Below are positions 8,560 through 16,529 of a stretch of 32,480 bases of DNA, piece after piece. How positions within the stretch are numbered: position 1 is the first letter of the stretch; each line of letters starts with the position of its first letter. Position numbers and translations under genes: made by a program. The notes under the pieces are model-generated. The model was not told the DNA's origin and ran no database searches. It saw nothing but the letters and a program-made list of their open reading frames with translations. Origin of the DNA: an archaeon (GTDB taxonomy: Archaea > Nanobdellota > Nanobdellia > Pacearchaeales > GW2011-AR1); the NCBI GenBank assembly GCA_030636025.1, contig DAOVXQ010000003.1, positions 1-32,480 on the forward strand. Reading direction: 5' to 3'.

Positions 8560-9813
8560 TTAGATTAATTTTTTAATTTTTGAATAATATCTTATATGTA
8601 AAAATAGTGTTCCAATTATATGTGAAATTAAAGTTGCATAAATAATTCCTATAAAACCTAAGAAATTTAATAGGATTAAACTCAATATAAGATTAAAAAT
8701 TCCCAAATAGATATTTAAACTTGTCATTAATTTTGCATACCCTGTTGATACAATAATTCCAGCATTAATAGCTGTAACATACACATGTATAGAATAAATT
8801 ATAATACAAGGATAAAAAATCATAAAGAATAAAGGAGTATAATAATTTGAAAATAATATCTTTACTCCAATTGGTAAAATTAAATAAGTTAATAATGCAA
8901 AAATTAAAGCTACCATTATAAAGAAAATTGTATATTTTTTTAATTTTTTGTAAATCAATTCATATTTTTTTAAAGCATAATCTCTTGCGAAATTTGGAGC
9001 TACTATTTGCCCAATTATTGCAAAGGGGACTAATAAAACTAAAAATATTTTGTTTATTAATTCATAAGTTGCTATTTCATTTATGTAATTAAAATGCCCT
9101 AAAATTAATATATCAATTCTTGAAAATAAAAAATATCCAAAAACAGCAATTCCATAAACAAAAGCATATCTCCCAATCTCCCTCATCACGCCCTTATTAA
9201 TCTTTAAATGAAACTCCCTATATCCCAAAGCCAAAGCCAAAAATAAAATAAAGTAAAATAAATTCTGAGAGATTAAAGCCCCGATTAATCCATATTGTTT
9301 TATTAAAACATAAACAAAACTAAAGGAGAAAACTCCTACTATTATAGAGATTATTGAAAGATATTTAAATTTCTTTAATCCCCTATAAATCCCATCATAA
9401 AGAGAGGTCATAGGGATAAGGAATATTAAAGGCAAAAGATAAAGGACATAAATATATTTATCTCCAAGATAAAACTTTCCGAACAAAATTGTTATTAAAC
9501 TAATAATTATTGTTAATCCTAAGATGATAATTCCTGAATTAAATAAAACAGATTTTAGTTTTTCTTTATCTGTAACATTATATTCTGCAACATATTTGGA
9601 TGTTGCAGTTGATATTCCAAAATCTGCAAACATAATTAATAAAAAAACTATTGCAAGAACATAATTATATATTCCAAAATCATAAGGGATAAGAAGTTTT
9701 GCACATAAAATAAAGATTAAGAAAGTTATCCCTTGTTTGCCCCCTATTTGCAAAGCTCTCCAAATAAAGTTATGAATTGTTTCTTTGTGTTGGTAGTATT
9801 TATAGGTTAGCAT
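8560..9813 (-). CDS. Polysaccharide/oligosaccharide flippase (MOP/Wzx-like)
   Basis: Multi-TM; GGKQGITFLIFILCAKLLIPYDFGIYNYVLAIVFLLIMFADFGISTATSKYVAEY. Confidence 0.88.
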   Translation of the reverse strand: MLTYKYYQHKETIHNFIWRALQIGGKQGITFLIFILCAKLLIPYDFGIYNYVLAIVFLLIMFADFGISTATSKYVAEYNVTDKEKLKSVLFNSGIIILGLTIIISLITILFGKFYLGDKYIYVLYLLPLIFLIPMTSLYDGIYRGLKKFKYLSIISIIVGVFSFSFVYVLIKQYGLIGALISQNLFYFILFLALALGYREFHLKINKGVMREIGRYAFVYGIAVFGYFLFSRIDILILGHFNYINEIATYELINKIFLVLLVPFAIIGQIVAPNFARDYALKKYELIYKKLKKYTIFFIMVALIFALLTYLILPIGVKILFSNYYTPLFFMIFYPCIIIYSIHVYVTAINAGIIVSTGYAKLMTSLNIYLGIFNLILSLILLNFLGFIGIIYATLISHIIGTLFLHIRYYSKIKKLI

Positions 9814-10859
9814 TTTTCTTTTAAAACATCATTATAAACTTTAATATATTTTGGGACTTGCTTTTCTGCTGTAAATTTATGGACATCTTTTAGATTATTC
9901 TTACTAATTCTTTCTATTTCTTTTGGATTATTTTTTAAATATAAAATTAATTCTTTCATTTTTTCTATATCTCCTGGGGGAAAAAGGTAGCCATTTCTAC
10001 CTTCTTTTACTATTTCTCTCATTCCGGGGATGTCTGAAACTAAAATGACTAATCCCCGAGCCATTGCTTCTAGAATAGTTAAAGGAAATGCTTCTGTATA
10101 AGATGGTAGAATAAAAATAGAAGAGTTATCATAATATTTTAAAATTTTATGGTTATCAATTTTCCCATAATTCTTAATATTTTTTTGTTTTGTATTAATT
10201 TTATTGCCTCCAATAAATTTAAAATTAACATCTTTTATAATTTTACTAATCTCTAGTAAATCGTAGAATCCTTTTCGTCTTTCATATCTTCCAACAAATA
10301 AAATGTTATTATTATATCTCTTTTTCTTTCTAATAATATTTTTCTTATCTATAAAATTATTAATTACTTCTGATTTTTTAAGAAATTTTTTTTTAAATAA
10401 AGTATATCTCATTAGGTTCTCTTCTTGACCTTTTGTTAAAAAAATTAATTTTTTTGAAACCAAAGTACAGTAGTTAATAATTAAATAAATAAAAATATTT
10501 TGGGTAATATCTTTTTTTATTGCTGCTCCGAAATTTCCATGGAAAGAATATATTATCTTATTCTTAAATAAAAAAAAAGGGGAAAATAATATCCAGGTTT
10601 TTACATGATGGATATGGAGATAATCTGATCTTAAAAATTCCCTTAATTTTGACCATAAACCAAGATAAACCACTTCCCCTTTTATTCTAAAACAAAAGAT
10701 TTTTTCTTTTTTAAGTTTTTTAAACATCTTTTTTCCCAGAGAAGAAAAATAAAAAATCCTTCCATTTATTTTATTTTTTTCTAGGAATTTATAAATTTTT
10801 TTAAAAATTATCTCTGCCCCACCATTAAATCCTGGGATAATATGTAAAACCTTTTTCAT
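9807..10859 (-). CDS. GT4-family glycosyltransferase
   Basis: ILFVGRYERRKGFYDLLEI ... SYTEAFPLTILEAMARGLVILVSDIPGMREIVKEGRNGYLFPPGD. Confidence 0.92.
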   Translation of the reverse strand: MKKVLHIIPGFNGGAEIIFKKIYKFLEKNKINGRIFYFSSLGKKMFKKLKKEKIFCFRIKGEVVYLGLWSKLREFLRSDYLHIHHVKTWILFSPFFLFKNKIIYSFHGNFGAAIKKDITQNIFIYLIINYCTLVSKKLIFLTKGQEENLMRYTLFKKKFLKKSEVINNFIDKKNIIRKKKRYNNNILFVGRYERRKGFYDLLEISKIIKDVNFKFIGGNKINTKQKNIKNYGKIDNHKILKYYDNSSIFILPSYTEAFPLTILEAMARGLVILVSDIPGMREIVKEGRNGYLFPPGDIEKMKELILYLKNNPKEIERISKNNLKDVHKFTAEKQVPKYIKVYNDVLKEKC

Positions 10860-11944
10860 CCTTCCACCTCTCTAATATATTCCTTAACCACATTATCCCA
10901 ATTAAACTTTTCATTTAATTTAACCCTTACAAAACCCCCCCTCATCACATCCTCAATCTTCTTCTTTAATTCTTTAATATTCTTAACTTCAAACAAATTC
11001 TTCTTCGGCACAACTTCAGGATTTCCTCCGACATTACTTGCTATGATTTTACATCCAGAAGCTATGGCTTCTAAAAGAACTATGCTCATATTTTCAAACC
11101 AACTCGCACTTACAAAAATACTCGCTTTTCCATAAAGTTCTTTCATTTCTTTACTATTATTGTCTATCCATCCATGAAACTTAACAACCTTGCCTAAACC
11201 ATTTACCTCAACTTTATTCTCCAATACCTTCCTATAAGGACCATCTCCAACAATATCCACTTTCCAAGCTTTTTCTTTTAGATTAATGCCCTTCAGGGCA
11301 TCTAAAATATCTTGAACACCTTTGTTTTCAAATAATCTTGCAACTACTAAAATTCTTTTTTGCTTCTTTAGGGGTTTGAATTTATTTTTATCAATCCCAT
11401 TAGGAATAACTATGAATTTTCCTTGTGTTGTTATTTTTTTAATTTCATCTTGTAAATATTTTGATGGGGTTGTGATGATGTTCGCATTTTTTATTATTTT
11501 CTTCCAAGGTTTTACTAAAAAAGGGTATAGTTTTTTGAATCTTTTATTATAACCCAAAACATCACTACCATGACTTGTAACAATATACTTTAACCCAAAC
11601 TTTTTCTTCAACCACAAAGCCAAAACCCCTGTCGGAATAATAAAATGGCAATGGCAAATATCATACTTATTATTTTTCATATGTTTCCTCAGAAACATCT
11701 TTGCAGAAATTAAATATGTTAATTGCTCCCAAGGATGACAGATTTCTTTCTTGCTTCTTAAACATTTCACCCGATAAATCTCAATTCCATCCTTAATCTC
11801 TTTTTCTGGCAATCCTTTAAACCCCATCGTCACAACCCCAACATCATGCCCTAATTTAGTGTAACCTTTGGCAATCTCAAAAGATACAGGAGACGCCCCA
11901 CCCCCCAAAGGCGGAAATTCATAGTTAAGCATTAGGATTTTCAT
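10856..11944 (-). CDS. GT4-family glycosyltransferase; source-like gene of the GGGASPVS(Y/F)EIAKG fragments
   Basis: MKILMLNYEFPPLGGGASPVSFEIAKGY ... LVVARLFENKGVQDILDAL ... VLLEAIASGCKIIASNVGGNPEVV. Confidence 0.93.
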   Translation of the reverse strand: MKILMLNYEFPPLGGGASPVSFEIAKGYTKLGHDVGVVTMGFKGLPEKEIKDGIEIYRVKCLRSKKEICHPWEQLTYLISAKMFLRKHMKNNKYDICHCHFIIPTGVLALWLKKKFGLKYIVTSHGSDVLGYNKRFKKLYPFLVKPWKKIIKNANIITTPSKYLQDEIKKITTQGKFIVIPNGIDKNKFKPLKKQKRILVVARLFENKGVQDILDALKGINLKEKAWKVDIVGDGPYRKVLENKVEVNGLGKVVKFHGWIDNNSKEMKELYGKASIFVSASWFENMSIVLLEAIASGCKIIASNVGGNPEVVPKKNLFEVKNIKELKKKIEDVMRGGFVRVKLNEKFNWDNVVKEYIREVEG

Positions 11945-12072
11945 ATTGAATTCCCCACACCCAATTTTATATTATTGAAATGAAGGAGTTTTGGATAAGA
12001 GTTGTTGCTCTTAATATCATCTCTAAAAAGGTTAATGCTGTGAGATATAGATATTTTAGTTTGTTTTTTCAT
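11941..12072 (-). CDS. Leader-repeat small ORF copy E (43 aa: MKKQTKISISHSINLFRDDIKSNNSYPKLLHFNNIKLGVGNSI)
   Basis: Reverse-strand translation; TGA overlaps the GT4 ATG (ATGA) at 11944. Confidence 0.7.
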   Translation of the reverse strand: MKKQTKISISHSINLFRDDIKSNNSYPKLLHFNNIKLGVGNSI

Positions 12073-12153
12073 ATAATTTCATCATAAAACTCGTTTATAA
12101 GTCTTATGTTTATCTTAATTGTGAAGTAGTGACAGGTATCGAAGAAAGATTTA
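12073..12153 (-). promoter_or_regulatory. Conserved leader-repeat promoter, copy E
   Basis: 84 nt (12070-12153) identical to 13361-13444; TATA-like cttataaac. Confidence 0.75.
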
Positions 12154-12246
12154 GCAAACCCCATTATTACTTAGAATTCCAAAAAATCATAGTAATATTT
12201 AAAAACTTAGAGATATTAAAAATTATATAAATAATTAAAGAATAAA

Positions 12247-12510
12247 ATGGAACAATTTCAAATAAACTCTCCTAAAGATTTTGTTAATATTATTGATTCG
12301 CGTAGAGAAGAAATCAAAAATATGGTTTGCAGACAAGCTCAGGAAATAGTTGATAATGAATTAAATTTACTTGAGTTTAATCTTTGCATATCTTTGATTG
12401 GAAAAGAAAAAATTAATAAGGCGACAAAAAAAGTCAATGAATTAAGGGAAAAGGCAGATAGAGGGGAAATTGATTTATCTAAATATGAAGATATGGCTGA
12501 AGATTTTTAA
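12247..12510 (+). CDS. Small helical protein, possible antitoxin/partner of the PIN gene
   Basis: 87-aa ORF convergent with, and overlapping by 4 nt, the PIN-domain gene. Confidence 0.55.
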   Translation: MEQFQINSPKDFVNIIDSRREEIKNMVCRQAQEIVDNELNLLEFNLCISLIGKEKINKATKKVNELREKADRGEIDLSKYEDMAEDF

Positions 12511-13082
12511 TATTTTTTCTTTCTATATTTCTTTTGATAAAGATTTCTTAACATTCTCTGAACATCTTGCTCAGAACCAACTTCTATTTCAAAATGCTTT
12601 TCATAATTTATGTTTAAAAATCTGCAAGGTGCTTCAAAATGTTTTTTATCTGCAGAAAATATACAATCAATATTAAAACAGTAAAAAATAGCAATAATCT
12701 TCAAATCACTCTCATTTATTTTATCTTTAAAATTCATATTTAATTTGCATAATGTTTCTTTAAGTTTTTTTCCATCAATAAATTTTTTCTTTAGAAGAGA
12801 GATATTATTTTTTCTTAAGAAATTAAAAATAGTCTCTTTTATTCTGCTAATATTTTCGTCAGGATTTTTCCCAACTAATAACCCCATTAATTCTCCAAAT
12901 ATTTTATAATTTATAAAAAGCCTATTTTTTTTATAATAAAATTTAGGTTTATATTCTTTAAAAGATTCTTCATTTTGCATCCATGAAAAAATTAAATTAG
13001 TATCAATCCCTACTTTTCGTATTGCCTTATTTCTTACAACAAATCTTCTAAATCTAATTAATTTATTAGGTTTCTCTTTCAT
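12507..13082 (-). CDS. PIN-domain protein (putative RNase toxin)
   Basis: KVGIDTNLIFSWM ... INESDLKIIAIFYCFNIDCIFSADKKHFE. Confidence 0.8.
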   Translation of the reverse strand: MKEKPNKLIRFRRFVVRNKAIRKVGIDTNLIFSWMQNEESFKEYKPKFYYKKNRLFINYKIFGELMGLLVGKNPDENISRIKETIFNFLRKNNISLLKKKFIDGKKLKETLCKLNMNFKDKINESDLKIIAIFYCFNIDCIFSADKKHFEAPCRFLNINYEKHFEIEVGSEQDVQRMLRNLYQKKYRKKKY

Positions 13083-13106
13083 TTTTCATAAAAGAAAAGT
13101 TATTAA

Positions 13107-13238
13107 TTAAATCTTTCTTTTTTTATTGTTTATCTTTATGTTATAAATAACTATCTTGCCTTTGGCAATTTCATAACTTACTGGTGATGCCCCACCCCCC
13201 AATGGTGGAAATTCATAGTTAAGCATTAGGATTTTCAT
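13107..13238 (-). pseudogene. Truncated GT4 N-terminus (MKILMLNYEFPPLGGGASPVSYEIAKG, then non-homologous tail)
   Basis: First 27 codons match the GT4 at 11944 with mainly synonymous differences; homology stops at AKG (13158). Confidence 0.85.
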
Positions 13239-13363
13239 TTAATCCCACTCCCCTGTTTATATTCTATAAATGAAAGGAGTTTTGGATAAGAGTTGTTGCT
13301 CTTAATATCATCTTTAAAGAGATTAATGCTGTGAGATATAGATATTTTAGTTTGATTTTTCAT
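13235..13363 (-). CDS. Leader-repeat small ORF copy F (42 aa: MKNQTKISISHSINLFKDDIKSNNSYPKLLSFIEYKQGSGIK)
   Basis: Reverse-strand translation; TGA overlaps ATG of the truncated GT4 at 13238. Confidence 0.7.
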   Translation of the reverse strand: MKNQTKISISHSINLFKDDIKSNNSYPKLLSFIEYKQGSGIK

Positions 13364-13444
13364 ATAATTTCATCATAAAACTCGTTTATAAGTCTTATGT
13401 TTATCTTAATTGTGAAGTAGTGACAGGTATCGAAGAAAGATTTA
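13364..13444 (-). promoter_or_regulatory. Conserved leader-repeat promoter, copy F
   Basis: Identical to 12073-12153. Confidence 0.75.
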
Positions 13445-13513
13445 AAAAGTATGGCTTGATTGTAATTATGCCACAGGAAGGCTATAATCTGTTTACAGAA
13501 TCCTGAGCTGTAT

Positions 13514-13535
13514 CCCGGCTGTGTTGAACACCGGG
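13514..13535 (+). promoter_or_regulatory. Short GC hairpin CCCGgctGTGttgaaCACCGGG just upstream of the NYN start
   Basis: Complementary arms CCCG/CGGG and GTG/CAC, 7 nt before ATG 13543. Confidence 0.4.
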
Positions 13536-13542
13536 TTTTATT

Positions 13543-14109
13543 ATGATAAAAAATGAAAGTTCTAAAAAGAGAATCTGTTTTTATATTGATGGTGCAAATT
13601 TTTATGGGGGACTAACTTCAATTAATCGTAGATATACTGATAATAAATTTGATTTTGAAAATTATATTAATTATTTAGTTGGAAAAGATAAGTTAGTTCA
13701 AATTTATTATTACAATGCTCTGGTTAAAAAAAGAATTAATGAAAAAATTTGGGAAAAACAAAAAAACTTTTTTAACAGATTGCATAAAATTCCAAAATGC
13801 AAGGTTAGTTTATGCACGAGAAAATCTCGTTTAAATATTTTAGGAGAAGAATATCATACCATCAAAGGAGATGATATCCTTTTGGCATTAGATATGATTG
13901 AGGATTGTTATAATAATAGATTTGATAAAGTTATTTTAATCTCGGGGGATGGAGATTTTACTGAATTATTAAAAAGAGTAAAGAAAAAAGGGAAAGAAAT
14001 TGAGATTTGCTATTTTAATAATTGTGTTTCAAATATTTTGTTGAAGAAATCTGATAAAATTCATTTAATCAATAAAAAGATTATAAAAAAATTTTTCTTT
14101 ATAAAATAA
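13543..14109 (+). CDS. NYN-domain (LabA/DUF88-like) putative RNase
   Basis: RICFYIDGANFYGGL ... KGDDILLALDMI ... KVILISGDGDFTELLKRVKKKGKEIEICYF. Confidence 0.88.
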   Translation: MIKNESSKKRICFYIDGANFYGGLTSINRRYTDNKFDFENYINYLVGKDKLVQIYYYNALVKKRINEKIWEKQKNFFNRLHKIPKCKVSLCTRKSRLNILGEEYHTIKGDDILLALDMIEDCYNNRFDKVILISGDGDFTELLKRVKKKGKEIEICYFNNCVSNILLKKSDKIHLINKKIIKKFFFIK

Positions 14110-14190
14110 GGTTAGCGAAGCTCCTAAGTTTATTGTTTAATTCAGAGTAATTAGTTTGTTTTTTCATTTTATTTGTGGATTTTCTTGGGT

Positions 14191-14270
14191 TTGTTTATAA
14201 TTTCATCATAAAACTCGTTTATAAGTCTTACTAATATGATTATTTTAGAGTAGTAACAGGGATATTTAAA
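14191..14270 (-). promoter_or_regulatory. Conserved leader-repeat promoter, diverged copy followed by degenerate ORF
   Basis: catcataaaactcgtttataagtctta shared with copies E/F; gagtagtaaca shared with copy D (reverse strand). Confidence 0.6.
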
Positions 14271-14424
14271 TCTAAACATTTTATTATTCAAATACATCGG
14301 TTGTATTCTGGGGTTTTAACAGATAGATTCATAAAATTTTTGAATTCTTGGCAAAGCGTGCAAAAAGAAAGATTTATAAATCATTAAGTATACTTAAGGA
14401 TTATTATAAACTATACTTTACGAT

Positions 14425-15696
14425 ATGATAAAAGAAATAATTAAAGATTATTGGAAAAGAGAACTTCCTGAAATCATAGATAGAGATATTTCGCTTAAGA
14501 TAAAGACAGATTTAATAAATGATGTAATTGGTATGAGAAGATCTGGGAAGACCTTTCTTATGTTTGAGGAAATAATCAAACTTTCCCGCAAGTGTGGCAA
14601 ACAAGCAACTATTTATATTAATTTTGAAAACAGAAAACTTCTACCTTTAAAACAAGAGTATTTCAATGATATTATAGAGTTTATTTACCAAGAAAAATTG
14701 TTTGATAAACATAAAAAAATTTATTTGTTTTTAGATGAAGTTCAAAAAATAAATGGATGGGAGAGATTTGTTCGAGGTATTTATGATGAATTTAAAGGAA
14801 AAATAAAAATATTTGTTTCTGGCTCAAGTGCAAATCTTCTCAGTAAAGATTATGGAACATTATTAACTGGAAGGCATTTAACCACAACAGTCTTTCCGCT
14901 TAGTTTTAAAGAATTTCTTAAGTTTAAAAAATGCGACTATGAGGGAAACAAAATACAAACAAAAGTATTATTAAAGGAATATCTAAAATATGGCGGATTT
15001 CCAGAAGTAGTTTTATCAAATATGAAAGAAGATATATTAGGACAGCTTTTTAGTGATGTTCTATCAAAAGATGTTTTAAGCAGGGCAGATATAAGAAAAG
15101 AACATATCCTTGAAGAATTCGCATATTATTTATCAAGCAATATTTCCAATAAATTTAGTTTTAACAAGATGTCTAAATATTTTAAATCAAAAGGGATAAA
15201 AATATCTGTTCAAACATTAGAAAATTATTTTTATTTTCTAAAACAGGCATTTCTTTTTTTTGATAATTTAATATTTTCATATAAGATAAAAGACCAACTT
15301 CAATATCCAAGAAAAATTTATTGTTTAGATACTGGGCTTGCGAATCTTATTGGTTTTAAATTTAGTGAAGATATTGGCAAACTTTATGAAAATGCGGTTG
15401 CTGTAGAACTTCTTAGAAGAAGTTCCATAATTACAAAAATTTTCTACTGGCAGGATCAACAACAACGAGAAGTAGATTTTGTGATAAAAGAAGGAATAAA
15501 AATTAAACAGCTAATTCAGGTTTGTTATGATTTAAATGAAGATAATAAAAAAAGAGAAATTAAATCATTGTTAAAAGCAAGTAAAGAATTAAAATGCAAA
15601 AATCTTCTTGTGATAACAGGGGATAAAGAAGGAGATGAAACTATTGAAAAAACTAAAATAAAATTTATCCCATTATGGAAATGGCTACTTGTTTAA
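14425..15696 (+). CDS. AAA-type ATPase with DUF4143-like C-terminus (COG1373-like)
   Basis: DVIGMRRSGKTFLMFE; YLFLDEVQKINGWERFVRGIYDE; GRHLTTTVFPLSFKEFL; C-terminal AVAVELLRRS...FYWQDQQQREVDFVI. Confidence 0.9.
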   Translation: MIKEIIKDYWKRELPEIIDRDISLKIKTDLINDVIGMRRSGKTFLMFEEIIKLSRKCGKQATIYINFENRKLLPLKQEYFNDIIEFIYQEKLFDKHKKIYLFLDEVQKINGWERFVRGIYDEFKGKIKIFVSGSSANLLSKDYGTLLTGRHLTTTVFPLSFKEFLKFKKCDYEGNKIQTKVLLKEYLKYGGFPEVVLSNMKEDILGQLFSDVLSKDVLSRADIRKEHILEEFAYYLSSNISNKFSFNKMSKYFKSKGIKISVQTLENYFYFLKQAFLFFDNLIFSYKIKDQLQYPRKIYCLDTGLANLIGFKFSEDIGKLYENAVAVELLRRSSIITKIFYWQDQQQREVDFVIKEGIKIKQLIQVCYDLNEDNKKREIKSLLKASKELKCKNLLVITGDKEGDETIEKTKIKFIPLWKWLLV

Positions 15697-15712
15697 TATT
15701 CTTTTGGCAATC

Positions 15713-15816
15713 TCGTAAGATACAGGAGATGCCCCCACGAACTTGTTTATATCCCCTAAATGGAAGGAGTTTTGAAGCAACAAAATCATCTCCAAACTCA
15801 TTAATATTATAAGATA
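15713..15816 (-). repeat. Leader-repeat copy G (..ISYNINEFGDDFVASKLLPFRGYKQV) fused to a GT4 fragment ending at AKx
   Basis: Reverse strand: cttataatattaatgag ... cttccattt ... aagttcgtgggggcatctcctgtatcttacgagattgccaaaag. Confidence 0.6.
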
Positions 15817-15876
15817 TCAAAAAAAAGGTTAAAACTTAGGTTGGCGAAGCCCCAAGTTTATTGTTTAATTTTATTT

Positions 15877-15990
15877 TCATCTTGAATTCCCCACACCAAT
15901 ATTTATATCCCAAAAAGAAAGTGGCTTTGAAGATGAGTTGTTGCTCTGGACATCTACAAAGAGATTAATGCTGTGAGATTTTGGTAATTT
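15877..15990 (-). repeat. Leader-repeat copy H, degenerate start (..KLPKSHSINLFVDVQSNNSSSKPLSFWDINIGVGNSR*)
   Basis: Reverse-strand translation; no ATG in the expected place; TGA still overlaps an ATG at 15880. Confidence 0.55.
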
Positions 15991-16023
15991 ATATAATCCG
16001 CCTTTGTAAAATATTTTTTTAAT

Positions 16024-16117
16024 ATTACAAATGTAATAATATATTGTTACAATTGTAAAAAAGAAAGGTTTAAATAGTTTTGTTACATTTGTAATAGATT
16101 ATAATTACAAAAGTAAT
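16024..16117. promoter_or_regulatory. Array of four palindromes ((A)TTACAnnTGTAA(T) type) around a TATA-like tttaaatag
   Basis: 16024-16037 ATTACAAATGTAAT; 16047-16058 TTACAATTGTAA; 16083-16094 TTACATTTGTAA; 16104-16117 ATTACAAAAGTAAT. Confidence 0.75.
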
Positions 16118-16127
16118 AATTATTAAA

Positions 16128-16529
16128 ATGAAAATTGAAGAACATGAAAAAGCATACAAAGAACATTTAGAAAATCTTAATCAGGCGATTGAAGAAGGAA
16201 TAGAAGAGAATCAGAGAAATGTTGGGTATAATGTTTCTCAGGGCTCTGTAGAATTGTTTGCAATATATCTTCATAAACTGCGATTTATACAAGATTCAGG
16301 AGACCAGTTTGACCATAGAATTTTTAAGAATAAAAATCAAATAGACAAAAAAATACCTGCAGAATTTCCAGATAGGGAAAAGATATTGAGCTTGATGAGA
16401 GATATAGAATTAGAAAGAAACATTCTTTGCTATGGAAGAAGAAAACAAAACGAAAAAATTGAAAAACTTATTAAAATATTTAATAAATTAAGGAAATTAA
16501 TAAATACAAATTTAAAACAAAATGGATAA
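16128..16529 (+). CDS. HEPN-like protein, putative toxin of HEPN/MNT pair
   Basis: All-helical; RNILCYGRR near C-terminus resembles the HEPN R-x4-6-(H/Y) motif; overlaps the MNT gene start. Confidence 0.65.
   Translation: MKIEEHEKAYKEHLENLNQAIEEGIEENQRNVGYNVSQGSVELFAIYLHKLRFIQDSGDQFDHRIFKNKNQIDKKIPAEFPDREKILSLMRDIELERNILCYGRRKQNEKIEKLIKIFNKLRKLINTNLKQNG

Noticed and set aside
11322-11552. 76-aa forward ORF inside GT4
   Set aside because: Antisense shadow within a strongly supported GT4 gene.
14104-14150. Extra leader ORF MKKQTNYSELNNKLRSFANLIL (reverse strand)
   Set aside because: Short, loses the IS(H/Y)xINLF core; treated as a degenerate remnant attached to the 14191 promoter module, not an intact copy.
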